NCBI RefSeq assembly: GCF_902167145.1
Contig: NC_050097.1
Location: 110,951,982-111,015,981, forward strand
DNA from: Zea mays
Taxonomy: Eukaryota > Streptophyta > Magnoliopsida > Poales > Poaceae
DNA: 64,000 bases
Reading direction: 5' to 3'
In this document: piece after piece, positions 33,591 to 44,590 of the stretch
Layout of the letters: the number at the start of each line of letters is the position of its first letter
How positions within the stretch are numbered: position 1 is the stretch's first letter
Position numbers and translations under genes: made by a program
The notes under the pieces: generated by a model
What the model was told of the DNA's origin: nothing
What the model saw: only the letters and a program-made list of their open reading frames with translations
Databases searched by the model: none

Positions 33591-33600
33591 GTGGGCGCCA
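33591..33600 (-). other. Primer-binding site of the Tat element
   Basis: On the minus strand TGGCGCCCAC lies two bases after the LTR end. TGGCGCC-type sites are usual for Athila/Tat retrotransposons. The priming tRNA was not determined. Confidence 0.6.
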
Positions 33601-33602
33601 AA

Positions 33603-34082
33603 TGTTGGAACTTGCTCTCCTGGGCAAGATAATCCAACGGGGGAGTGAAAGGAATGCAAACAAGGTTTTAACTCGAGATGGCGATTGCTCTGTTAATCCA
33701 GCCTCTCAAGAGCATTGTACGGGGGTATTTATAGGTGCCTGAGCGCCCAATGTCTTGATGTAAGGACGTATGTGCCCTCAGACACCTGGACTATCCCCAG
33801 AATATTCTCATAAGGGAGGGTTACAGACTATCATTACAGAAAAGCCATTACAAATCGGGCCCGTAACACACGCTCTCTGTGCGGGGCCTATTACAATGGG
33901 TCGAATCTCACGTGGGCCTCCAGGTTGGGTGAGGGCGAGGGAAGGGGCGACTCCGTTGTAGGCCTTCATCTTGCACTGTAGAGGACGAAGGGTGGACCTC
34001 GCCGGTCGTTTTGCTTCCGTTGGTACAACGAGGTTGACGAAGGATTGAAGCGAAGGGTAGCGTCTTTGTCTTCGCCCCAAAA
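33603..34082 (-). repeat. 5' LTR of the Tat element
   Basis: The 480-bp partner of 7679-8158. On the minus strand it is followed directly by the primer-binding site and gag. The TATA-like TATAAATAC is at 33725-33733 on the minus strand. Confidence 0.9.
33725..33733 (-). promoter_or_regulatory. LTR TATA box of the Tat element
   Basis: TATAAATAC on the minus strand within the 5' LTR, conserved in the other LTR at 7801-7809. It is in the right place to start the genomic RNA that would encode gag-pol. Confidence 0.6.
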
Positions 34083-36052
34083 GAGCGCAAACAAACGTGT
34101 TGACGGCCACTTGGTGAAGGTGGTCCGCCATAAGCCATACAAGGGTTGTGAACTCACCACCACTGTTGAGCTTCTTGGCATGTGACTCCCTGCTGCACCG
34201 GTTGGCTGTGTAGATTAGAAAATCGACCCAGACCTCGTAGACCAGTTCCAGCGCGTTCTTGGTGTTTACCAGATTTCTAGCCAGCTTGATTGCTAGCCCC
34301 AGACGATGCCCCTGAACTCCGGTGATATCCATGTCGTATAGGGCGCTGGCAGGATTGACGACGTCAGAATTAGCTACGTTGGTGGCCAAGCTCCTCTTGG
34401 TCCACTCCTCTTGGTCCACTGGTACAGCTTGTTCTGAGCAATGCCCGGCACCATGTCAGGTCGCTTGACGAGGAGGAACATCATGTAGTTGGACAGTACC
34501 TACACTTCCTCCACTTTATCTCGGCCCTCGATCTCAGCCTGCCTTCTGGCGAGGAAGACGTCAGTGGCAATGTGCCAGATGATGATCCCCTCTTGGAGCT
34601 CAGAACCAAGGAACTTGCTATCAATACTAATGCCTTTCTCCTCCTGCCAGCTCCGCAGTGTCTCCGTGCCCCAACTCGCTCTGACCATTCCTGGTGTGTT
34701 GATGTGCGCACGTTTGACCATGTGCTCTATGCAAATGCAAGTGACCACCGAGTCTTTCAAGCTATCTGGAACACCAACAGCCGGCATGCCATAGCCTGCC
34801 AAGTGCCAACCAACCAGGTTTCGCAGTGCACATCTTTAACATGTTGTACTGCCCCATGGTGCCCGTCCACCTCCTTGACAGCCTGAAGAAGCCAGCAATT
34901 CCAGTGCTGTGGGCAAGCCGGCGGAGCGACAGGATCATGCGACGAAGCCGGTGCCACCGCTTCAGACACAGGGCAGAGTGCCGAAGACCACTCCACCGCG
35001 TCGCGCAAAGAAAGAAGAACGTCCAGGTAGACCAGAGCGCGCTCAGCAGCGCCGTCGTCTCCATGAGGAAGGCACTGCCCAGCAAGGCGTAGGTGATGGC
35101 GACGTCCGCGGTCCTGTCCCCCTCCTCCCTGCCGTAGAACTGGAACAGCAGGAGGGAAGCAACCACGGCGAGCGGCGACACGACGCGGATGCAGTAGCCA
35201 GGCAGAGTGTGGAGCACGGGCGCCTTGGTGTACAGGATGTCGTACATCAGCGACAGCTCCATCTCCACCAGCGTCCACATGTACCTCATCTCCTTCTCCT
35301 TCAGGTACCTAAGTATGTCAACTATGTAGCTCCCCGGGTTCTCCGAGGAATCCACCATGGCGGACATGCAGACGCGGAACACGGCGTGCGTGCGCAGCAT
35401 GAGGAACTCTTCCTTCTCCACCACCTTCCCTTTGAACCCTCCTCGAGGCGCTCTGCCCTCCAGGTAAAGAGCACATTTTCCGAGCTGCTCGGCGTCCTCC
35501 GCCTCCAAAGACTCCCGGATGACGCCGAAGTTGGCGCACCGGAGAGCCCATCTCTTCTCACAGAACTTGGCGACCGCGACAGCTGTCATCAAGGCTGCAC
35601 CCAGCGAGAAGAGGATCCCACCGCCGGCGATATGGTTGTAGATGACGTACCCTGCTCCCAGCACCTGCACCACGAGAGTCAGCAGGTGGCGCTTCCACAG
35701 CTTGTTGTCCTCGAGGGAGTAGGCCGTGATGTTGTCAGGGCCAGCGAGGTGCAGCAGCAGGAAGGGCGCCCAGAAGGCGACCAGCCGGTGCTGCCGCAGG
35801 GTGCTAATGAGGGAGAGGGTGCCGAGGGCGTAAATGGCGGTGCTGTCCGCCAACTGGTATGCCAGCCAGAGGAAGAGCCTCTTGAGGCTGCGGCCTTGCT
35901 GCCGGCGGATCCCGGAGAAGAAGAGGAGGGCCACCTGCTGCGTGAGGCTCAGGATTACGAGGATCTCCGTTGCCCATGCGTTCCAGAAGTCCAGCAGCCG
36001 TCCGGCGGCGACTCTTGGCTCCACCACTGGTTTGATCCATCAAGTAAGCCAT
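34083..36052 (-). pseudogene. DUF4220/DUF594 membrane protein gene, multiply broken
   Basis: The minus-strand frame 36027-34762 (421 codons) shows the grass DUF4220 pattern: an N-terminal part starting LLDFWNAWATEILVILSL, then at least five hydrophobic segments, and WTFFFLCATRWSGLRHSA further on. The C-terminal DUF594 motif (SRESHAKKLNSGGEFTTLVW) is present at about 34190-34130. Lesions: no in-frame ATG at the N terminus (the frame opens after a TGA, and the only nearby ATG, 36040, is in another frame); a frameshift near 34795; a stop at 34500-34502; a 14-bp tandem duplication at 34392-34419 that shifts the frame; and the Tat insertion at 34082, about five codons before the native stop. The molecular function of this family is unknown. 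Long frames on the plus strand here are shadows. Confidence 0.8.
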
Positions 36053-36485
36053 GCATCAAATAAATAGAGCAACGTCTCAAATAAACTGTTGACTAGAATT
36101 AACAATGCATACACTATATACGTACAGCGGGTATCCCCTAGTTGATGAGGACCGAAATTAGCCATGCATGTACCCGGCGGCAGTGGCAGCAGAAACAGAA
36201 ACGAAGATCACCCAGGCTGGATCGCTGCTTGCTTACAGCAACTGTTAAGCCAACTAATCGAGCACATATATACAACAACAACAATCAGAAGCATGTGACG
36301 GCGAGATGTGGATGCACAGAGTACAAATACATGCTATGCTGTCACACCAAACCGTATAATGAACATGGAGAAATTAAGTATTAGCGTTTTGTTGATGCTT
36401 GGCCGTCAGTGCACATGGTCCATTGAATTTGCTAACCATATGATATTCATCCACCAATAAAAAAGTGCTCTGTACCATATGACAG

Positions 36486-36486
<1 letters not shown>

Positions 36487-36520
<34 letters not shown>
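36487..36520 (+). repeat. 34-base poly-G run
   Basis: An uninterrupted run of G. It could form G-quadruplex DNA, or its length may be a sequencing or assembly artefact. Confidence 0.9.
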
Positions 36521-36521
<1 letters not shown>

Positions 36522-36735
36522 GGGCTGCTGCAGGCAAAGACAAGCCGACGAAGCTTATCATCCTCAGTAGTACGTAACTAAAAGCCAAAACTGCCTGTAA
36601 TAGCACCATGGGAGAAGATTAGCTAATGTACCACTCCACTGCCCCCACTAGCTATCTTACCATTCGCTGCATACCTTTGCACTATCAAGCATCGCACCAT
36701 CGATGCACATGGGTGGTCCAGACCACTGTTAACTA

Positions 36736-36958
36736 CTCCCTCCGTCCTAAATGCAAAAAACAGGACTAAAAGTATAGGTGAGCACACCACCAAAACTAAA
36801 GACACCAATTTAAAAAACCATTTTTTTCTAGCCCTTGTGTTTCAGTCCACATTCGATTAAATGATATTGAATATAGACATACATACAAACAACATTCATA
36901 TATTAATTAATGAATGTTTAATTAGTCTAAAATGAATTATAGCTTGAGGCGGAAAGAG
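36736..36958. mobile_element. Stowaway-like MITE (Tc1/mariner derived)
   Basis: The left end CTCCCTCCGTCCTAAATG follows a TA. The right end, read in reverse, is CTCTTTCCGCCTCAAGC, an imperfect inverted copy. The interior AATGAATTATAG and TAGTCTAAAATG words are typical of grass Stowaway elements. The right-hand TA is mutated to TT, so the copy is old. Confidence 0.6.
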
Positions 36959-37954
36959 TTTTTTTTCCCTCTTCCACTCCTACTGTACAGGAGAATCATG
37001 CACTGATCACACTCGTGGCTTCAGCTCTGTGATACCATAGGCCAGAAGTGGTCAGCACACTGGTACCAAATCTGGGTGGAGGCAGTGTACTCGGTCGGGC
37101 TGCTCTTCTCTCCTTGATCTAGTAACATGACATTTTCCTAAATTATTTCTTTTGCGTGTTACATGACATTTTTTAATCTATAGGTCTATGTTAATAGGTA
37201 ACAATAACTCTCAAACTAGACATGGTGTACAGTGGCAAATAGGCATCTATTGTATTTTTTTTTTTTGCAAAATAGATACTTGTTTTGCAATTTTCAATTG
37301 TTTTTTTAAAGGACCCGAGATATGTGCAGTGTGTGGCTGACCATTCCAGAGTGCAGTTTCATCCTACAGCAAATTTGGGCCATCGGGTATTACCTAGATA
37401 ATTCTGCCAAATTTCAAGATCGAAATCTTGTCAGTTTCAGATCAGTAGGCCTGGTAAGTGATTTTGGTCCAAGCATGCCTGACTCTTCTTGTTGCATACA
37501 AAATGTAACTAATGCTTAGGGACATAGCAAGACTAATGCAGCCTGTTTGATCCCCAAACAAAACCATGGATAAGGTTGGAAAGGAATGACAATGGAATAT
37601 GACTCCTGATAAATTACCTTTTAGGTTGGTTGAAAATCCAATATCACTATAGCAGGGGATCCAGTATTCACATATGGTTGCCGGGAAGTAGTTTGTGGTC
37701 GCATATCTCTACTAACTATTAAGAGCCTATTGTAGACTGCCCCCGCCTCCCTGCGGCCGCCCGCTGCAAACCCCGTCGCCCCCAGATCCCCTCGGTCGTC
37801 TCCCTCTCCGGAACACAGGCAGCGCGGCGCGTGCTGTTGACGTACTCTGCTCATAGCCGAACTGCAGGAGAGAAGAGAAGCCCCTCAACCCTAGGTCGCT
37901 GCCTCTCTTCCTCTCAGATTCCACTCGTCCGCGCGACGCAACGCGACGACACCG

Positions 37955-38119
37955 GAGGTATTCCTCTCTCCTGCTCCTCCTATACAGGATCTCTTATTTC
38001 TTCGTCGTGGATCATTCGTTGCTCGGCGAAACCCCAGCCCCGGGACGGGTCCGCTCACCGTTCGGTTTCTTCGTAGGGTTTTCTGCGGGGAGGTATTCCT
38101 CTCTCCTGCTCCTCCTATA
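37955..38119 (+). repeat. 31-bp direct repeat, period 134
   Basis: GGAGGTATTCCTCTCTCCTG plus CTCCTCCTATAC occurs at about 37955 and again at about 38089, within a GC-rich exon-like block of the Helitron. The surrounding open frame was not recognised. Confidence 0.6.
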
Positions 38120-38238
38120 CGAGAAGTCGAAGTCCAGGCATCCAGGGTCTCCCTTGCTTCCGTCGGCGTCGCAGAGCGGAGACATTTACGCGCGCTCAAG
38201 GTCGTCGGGATCGGGATCCCCCGCGGCGGCTCTTGCGG

Positions 38239-39050
38239 CAGCCGCGACGGCGAGCAGGGCCATCGCCGCCACGCGATCCCCGGGGCACACCGCCCACGCC
38301 ACATCCCCTACGCAGACGAAACAAGCCATCGCCTTTTGTCCGTTTGGGCTCTTCTAGCATCAATGATCCTCCGCAGTTTATTTCGGTAAAAACTCAATTT
38401 CTCTTTTTTAGGTTCTACTACTATTTTGGCTGGACTCCTGAAATTCATCCTACTATGTTCATGCAGACTCTGCAAGTGCAGAAGCTGAAGTCGATGGGTA
38501 GTGTGCGCCAGTCGCGACGGCGAGCAGGGCCATCGCCGCCACGCTGATCCCCGGGGCACACCGCCCACGCCACATCCCCTACGCAGACGAAACAAGCCAT
38601 CGCCTTTTGTCCGTTTGGGCTCTTCTAGCATCAATGATCCTCCGCAGTTTATTTCGGTAAAAACTCAATTTCTCTTTTTTAGGTTCTACTACTATTTTGG
38701 CTGGACTCCTGAAATTCATCCTACTATGTTCATGCAGACTCTGCAAGTGCAGAAGCTGAAGTCGATGGGTAGTGTGCGGCAGCCGCGACGGCGAGCAGGG
38801 CCATCGCCGCCACGCTGACCCCCGGGGCACACCGCCCACGCCACATCCCCTACGCAGACGAAACAAGCCATCGCCTTTTGTCCGTTTGGGCTCTTCTAGC
38901 ATCAATGATCCTCCGCAGTTTATTTTGGTAAAAACTCAATTTCTCTTTTTTAGGTTCTACTACTATTTTGGCTGGACTCCTGAAATTCATCCTACTATGT
39001 TCATGCAACGACTCTGCAAGTGCAGAAGCTTAAGTCGATGGGTAGTGCTA
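38239..39050 (+). repeat. Three tandem copies of a 270-271-bp unit
   Basis: Copies start at about 38239, 38509 and 38780 and are nearly identical. Each contains a GC-rich block (CGACGGCGAGCAGGGCCATC), a stretch ending TTTTTTAG that resembles a 3' splice site, and an exon-like segment encoding FYYYFGWTPEIHPTMFMQTL before a GTAGTG donor-like site. I did not recognise the protein. Confidence 0.85.
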
Positions 39051-39439
39051 CCAAGACCAAGCTTGTATGCCGAGCGATGAAATGAATTCTCACCTTACAG
39101 TACTCAGTATAAGGTATACATTCGCTTCTTATTGGCTCCCTGTCTTTCAGTACTTGTTTTATTGGTTTAACATGTTTCCTTTTGCAGCTTACACATTATA
39201 CATACTTCACCAATGAACAGCTCTACATTTTACCAGGATGTTGTCAACTGTCACCAGCGACCCATTGTCTATCGTCGAACTGATCACAGTTATTATTCTC
39301 TTAATTTTTTTAATTGAGGAAGTGAGCTGGCTTGTCTGGATGTAAAATAAGAAATACACCATGTGTTGTTGCTGCAGAGCTCAGTGGCCAGTAGCAGCGT
39401 GACCGCCATGTCGTTGATGCACGACCGACAACCTACTTG

Positions 39440-41035
39440 TGCGCCGATCACCATACTAGGTCTGGCCGAGTCCAACGCCGTCGCTCATCACGGTTCCATC
39501 GGCTGGAGCAGCCCCGATGTTGTCCCCGCGACCAGCCTGCGGCAAGAACCTTCTTTTTTCGTTGTCCACTGCATTTTTTCTAGAAATCAGGGTGGTGTTT
39601 CTCACCACATTGTTTCTGAATATTTTAATTTTCTAGGGATGCAGCCCCGATGTCGTCCCCGCGACCAGCAGTTGCGGCAAGAACCTTCTTTTTTTCGTTG
39701 TCCACTGCATTTTTTCTAGAAATCACAGGTCTGGCCGAGTCCGATGTCATCGCTCATCACGGTTCCATCGGATGGAGCAGCACTTGGATTAGTTCATATT
39801 CTCTGTTATGCAGTGAGTTCCATGTCGTTATTCAATGAAGATGTACTAATGTTATTTTATCAAATGATAGACTAGGCACGAGTTTTTTGTTGTTCACAGT
39901 TCGAATTAGCTCACTTTTTTGCTTTCCTCTTGGTACTTCTTTTTCTAGGTTCACTTTGTGTCTCCTAGGAATCATGCTATTCAACTTAATCAAAAGTTCT
40001 TTCCATATGTTTAGTGTCTCCTTAATATATTGTCATATGTCATATTTTTCTGCTTCATCTTATCTTTCAACTTTTTTATCATGTTTGCTGTTCTTTGAAG
40101 AAGTTTATTTTTTGTCTCCTGTCATCTTTTTGTTGGTTACTTTGTTCCATAGTTCTTACAAAGTTGATCCTTGATGTACTGCAACTGTAGTATTCCTTTA
40201 ATAAGCTTAAGAAGTTAAGATGCTATGTAAATGGGCCCTTTTCTAAATCTAACATTCCCCCAAAAAAATTATATGCTCTGCATATTCAGTGTGAACCTTT
40301 TCTGTTCTTTATGTGCAACTAAAGAACCTTTAGTTAATTAGGAAACCGACATTTCTAGAAATGCTATATATTTTACATTTAATATGATGTTAACATTAAT
40401 ATACAATTTTTAACATATCCATACCTGTAATGTACAATGGAAAGTTTGATGTTCATAATGTAAAGTTGAACGTTGGACTGCACACCTGCAAAAAGGCCAT
40501 CAGTATCAAATAAATATGTAAGCTACTAACACCTACAATTTTTGCTCTTAGGTTATCTGTGGAGTTTACTGAATAGATTTTATTGAAAATACAGTCGCCT
40601 ATTTGATTGTCCTCTCTATCCTTGGATATTATTTGGACATAGGAACGGTGCATGTTAATTTGATAGATGAGCAGTTACAAAATCTAAATACAATGGACAA
40701 CTTGATGAAAAGGAAGCAGATAGGTATATGACATAAAAGGAAGACAACAAGAATTTCACATAGGTGAGAACTATTTTTGCATGGCTGAGCAATTGATGAA
40801 TATCCTGTCATAGTGGCACAAAACTGTAATGTTCAAGCCTATGCCTGTCACAATTTCCTTTGGGTCAAGCCTTGCATCCCTAGAAAATTAAAATGTTTAG
40901 AAACAACATGGTGAGAAACACGGCTCTGGTTTCTCAAAACAAATGCAGTTGACAACGAAAAAAGAAGGTATTTGCCGCAGCTGTTGGCGGCGGGGACAAC
41001 ACCGGGGCTGCTCCATCCGATGGAACCAAGGGGGA
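39440..41035. repeat. Direct and inverted repeat around 1.2 kb inside the Helitron
   Basis: A block containing CATCGGCTGGAGCAGCCCCG and CTTCTTTTTTCGTTGTCCAC occurs twice in direct orientation (about 39440-39640 and 39640-39790, partial). It occurs once inverted at about 40870-41030. The inverted copy lies immediately upstream of the SR-protein exon. The arms could fold into a long hairpin. Confidence 0.65.
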
Positions 41036-41049
41036 TACTACTGTACAAG

Positions 41050-41155
41050 ATGAGGCCGATCTTTGTGGGGAACCTGGACTATGACACCCGCCACTCGGAG
41101 CTCGACCGCCTCTTCTACCGCTACGGTAGGGTCGAGCGCATCGACATGAAGTCAG
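41050..41155 (+). pseudogene. First exon of an SR splicing factor (RS subfamily), captured fragment
   Basis: The frame [20 protein letters not shown] followed by [15 protein letters not shown] is the N-terminal half of the first RNA-recognition motif of plant RS-type SR proteins (RS29/RS33/RS31-like), with the RNP-2 element IFVGNL. It ends at a splice-donor-like CAG/GTCTG exactly where exon 1 of such genes would end. No following exon is present before the next unrelated fragment, so no SR protein can be made. Confidence 0.72.
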
Positions 41156-41633
41156 GTCTGCCCGCCCTTGCATTCCCTCCTTTTGCCCACCCCCTTGTTT
41201 ATCTTCCTCTTCTACCGCTATGACTTCTTGAATATTTAAGAATTAGGCAGAATGGTCAAAGACTAGAGCTATCACTTTTTTTATGTGGCACCCTGCACAT
41301 CTATCATCAAGAAAAATACAAAGTCGACGCACTCATGCGTGAAGCCTCGTGAGCACCGAACCTCGAAAGATCAGTCTTCATAGAGTATTGGAAGATTAGG
41401 CTTCATAAAAACCAGATCCTTCCAACATATGATGAAGATGTTGGATGTTAGTATTTCAGTTTTGGCTGGATCTGTTTTTCTTAAGTGATTCAGAAAAAAT
41501 TAGTGGATGCACCATGCATGATCTCTCCATCTAAAATTTCCTGCCATCCAAATCAAGATGTGCTAAAAATTGGACTGACATAGATAGGTTGACTATGTTC
41601 TGACCTTACTAACCTGATGTCTGATCTCTCCAG

Positions 41634-41885
41634 GAGCGGTCTTGTACATAAAGAAGGAATTCAACTTGTAGAGTGAGCCACTAATTGAGGGCCTCATCAT
41701 TGCCATGTCCCTCATTGGGAAACAGTCATCACGACGTTCTCCGGGGCAGTGGCAAGCTCTATTGGTAGGAGGCCCATGCTGATTGCCTGGGATGTCCTTC
41801 ACTTTGTTACTGGGTTGGTGATGCTCTAGGCGCTGAGTGTATGTACTGCTCCTTGCACAGCTATCGATGGGTTCGATATTGGTCA
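41634..41885 (+). pseudogene. Tonoplast monosaccharide transporter (TMT/MSSP-like) exon fragment
   Basis: After CTCTCCAG the frame reads AVLYIKKEFNL, stop, SEPLIEGLIIAMSLIG, a hallmark of the second transmembrane region of vacuolar monosaccharide-sensing proteins. After a shift it continues TTFSGAVASSIGRRPMLIAW and later LHFVTGLVML and VYVLLLA. There is an in-frame TAG and at least two shifts. It codes for part of a 12-helix sugar transporter and cannot be functional. Confidence 0.75.
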
Positions 41886-42343
41886 AGGAAAATTCACTTG
41901 TGATTGCCGAGAAAGGTGCTCAGTCAACTGTCTCAAGATTGGTTCCAAGTTGAAATTTGTTATTATATAGCTAGCAATACATCTTACAAAATGCACAAAG
42001 CAGACATTATATGCATCATTATGCTGAAAACAGTTGACCTAAGATCACACTGAAAAGAAATTATGCCTGCCACTATCATTAGTATTCCTTTGCCTTCCTT
42101 TCCTTCACATATAGAAGCATGTCTTCTTCCTCCTTTAGCATGACAAGAACATCAAATGCATTGATATTGTAGCATCACTATTCGGTTATGTTATTGTATT
42201 AGCCAATGAATGAGTTAGGGGTTGGTAGATGGGCCTTGGGACGATTGGTGGCTTGTTGCACACTTATTTTCTCATTAACACCTTACTATGCTGCCTTGTT
42301 TCTCTATATCTTGAATACCATTGTTTTATTGTCTGATAAACAG

Positions 42344-42767
42344 GTAAAAAGAATATATGAGCCACTACCTGATCCAAATGTATGAAGGTTACGTCTGCAA
42401 AATCAGCTCAAACGACAATCATCCATATTGTCGGGTAAGTGCTTTAGGTCCAGGGTTTCTCCTAATAACTGCTTGATCGTAGTGATTGTATATGTAGGAC
42501 ATCTTTTTTCATGTTTGGCACAGTAGTAACCTAGAACTGATTCCTGACAGACCATGATTTTGAAAGACTTGTTGTGGAGACTGAAGGTATTGTGTTTCCT
42601 TTCTATTATATATTCTATTCTGAAAACATGGATATAGAATTCTGGTTCCTGACATTTCGTTTGTAAGGTATTCTGGTAGTGACCTGAGAGCCTTGTGCGA
42701 AGAAGCTGCAATGATGCCAACAAGAGAGCTCGATCCACATAATATTCTTACCGTCAAAGCAAATCAG
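42344..42767 (+). pseudogene. Fidgetin-like AAA ATPase, three-exon C-terminal fragment
   Basis: Exon-like pieces with splice signals are at 42344-42434 (KRIYEPLPDPNV, stop, RLRLQNQLKRQS), 42551-42586 (HDFERLVVETE) and about 42668-42767 (YSGSDLRALCEEAAMMPTRE, then DPHNILTVKANQ). Together they match the region after the AAA Walker motifs in plant spastin/fidgetin-like ATPases. Introns are retained. The first piece has a TGA and the third is one base out of phase. Confidence 0.75.
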
Positions 42768-44159
42768 GTATGGTTTTAAAACAACTGAGTTTGACTTTTC
42801 CTTACCAACTTTTATGCTTTCTAAAATTGTGAACACAAACATCAAGGTTTTGTCGAAAGTCCCCCTTTTCCTTCCATATTACTTAAGCTTACTGATAGCC
42901 ATATCTTTATTTTTTGGAAGAATTAGTTGTTATACTGCTTCTTCCCCTTTCCATCCATGGTCACTTAGATATACACTATGTCTACATAGATAACAAAAAT
43001 CTAGAAACGTTAAAATGTATTATAATGTGGAATGAGGGGGTATTTATTAGCTAGAGAGATCACAAGGAGTCTGAGAATGGTTGAACCACTATTGTTTTGC
43101 TAACAGTTCTCAACATAAATAGCAGTTGGTAGTCTAGCTATGAAAATGAGGAAAATATATTATATATCTAAATGTGATCCAGATAATGTTTCTGAATTTC
43201 TTATCAACAAAAAGTAACTTTATTGTGGCATACATAATATGATGTGTCATGTTCTTCAATTACTTCCTCTATACCTATTAATTAAAAAATAGGAGCTTCT
43301 CAAATTATCCTCAACCAAAATTAATTGATTAGTACAGAAGAGTTGTTAATCACAAAAGAAAAGATAGATATATGGTCAGGTGTCCACTTCGCCCATGATT
43401 ATTATGCTTGTCATAAGGAGTACAGTCAGTGTGCGTCCAGGCTATGCTTGTGTCTGTTTAAACTTTGAAGGGTAGGTTAGACCTCAGCTGGCCGAGACGG
43501 AGGTAGCGCACATAGGTCAAGTTGCTCTGGTGACACAACCTAAATGGCTTGAAACATCTATGGAACCGGTAAGTAAATAGGATATTATCGAGATGAGTCA
43601 ATGCACAATGAAAGAAAATGAGTAGGGCGGACACATGTTATTTAACTATGGTTGTTGTCTGAACAGAAATATGCATATTGAGGTAGGGCATAGATTGCTA
43701 ATTACATGGTAGCCCATATGAACAGAACTAAAGATGTGTATCCTGAAGGCATGCATGTGTAAGCAAGGATAATGCATTTGATCTGTGATTTTGTGCTGCA
43801 ACAATTTATAAAAGGCAAATGCGGATTTGGTTTGTTACTATCCAAAGCCAATGTGTATAGTGAACGCAGAAACTCAGATATTTCTTGTGTATAATGATGA
43901 AGATATATGTATGTGTGTAGATAAAATCAATGTGAGTAGCAAACTCAGTAACTTAGATATTAATTGCATATCATGATGGAGATACACGTGTGTATATAGA
44001 TGAATGTATCTATGGAACATGAACATAAAATGTAAGTATAATCTTATCTCAGCAGTAGGATGATCATGAACTACAGGAACAGTGGCAAGTTCAGACACAA
44101 CGCATTGCAGTGCGTTCTCTGTGGTCTGGAATTGGAAATGTGATTGTGTTTTGAGTCTG

Positions 44160-44590
44160 TCACACACGTATTATGACCCACCAAGCGACACCAGGACACA
44201 GTCCTGCCGGCGGCACGAGCGCACTCGGTTCTGGAACGCTAGCTCCGATCAACAACGCGACAACTTGCTGCTCCTCTTCAGGTTCATACTCTAGACTGGG
44301 CACCTCCACGTTGTCTCTGCACACCATGAAAGCACAGATCAGCAACGGGCGTGGTGGTTGCCTGGCTTTGGCCGATATGTAGTCGTTGTAAACTGAATCA
44401 ATGGTTGCTGACCTGACCAACCAGTCGGGATCAATAGATTCCACAAAATTGTATTGTTTTTATAAACCTGATGACACACTCTTGTCCCTGCATAGCACAG
44501 ACCACGTACTTTGAGTGAGCCAGAGCAGGCGCAGGTCGACTCCATGGTGGAGGACCACTCATCCTCCTCGTGGCAAACATTTATCACTGC
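44160..44590 (-). pseudogene. RINGv (MARCH-type) zinc-finger protein fragment, reverse orientation
   Basis: On the minus strand an exon-like piece after TTTATGCAG reads VCHEEDEWSSTMESTCACSG SLK and ends at a GTACGT donor. It fits the first half of a C4HC3 RINGv domain. Further on, RDNVEVPSLEYEPEEE and, after a shift, ECARAAGRTVSWCRLV resemble the region downstream of the RINGv domain in plant family members. The second half of the finger was not found. It is the only captured fragment recognised that runs against the Helitron. Confidence 0.5.

Larger units (their letters stand above)
7679..34082 (-). mobile_element. Ty3/gypsy retrotransposon, Tat lineage, carrying an antisense gene and a nested insertion
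   Basis: Two 480-bp LTRs (7679-8158 and 33603-34082) flank the element, and the 5-bp duplication GAGCG is present on both sides (7674-7678 and 34083-34087). The right LTR ends CCCCAAAA where the left has CCCCAACA, a single-base change at the tip. Gag-pol reads on the minus strand from 33562 to about 28024. Without the nested 14,959-bp element and its duplicated bases, the original length is about 11.4 kb. Two traits place it in the Tat lineage: a second RNase H-like domain between RT-RNase H and integrase, and a long intron-bearing gene on the opposite strand. The LTRs differ at about 28 of 480 positions by my count, mostly transitions, with no indel. Many in-frame stops and frameshifts make it non-functional. 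Confidence 0.9.
36053..37705. other. Upstream flank of DUF4220 gene
   Basis: No coding sequence recognised. It contains a 34-base G run, a Stowaway-like MITE and otherwise AT-rich DNA. The part nearest 36053 would hold the promoter and 5' leader of the DUF4220 gene, but I found no convincing TATA box. Confidence 0.5.

Noticed and set aside
34909..36063. 384-codon plus-strand ORF
   Set aside because: It is exactly antisense to the DUF4220 frame, has low-complexity Arg/Glu/Gln composition and no family motif, so it is a GC-rich shadow.
36406..36609. ORF with a poly-proline run
   Set aside because: It is produced by translating the complement of the 34-base G run.
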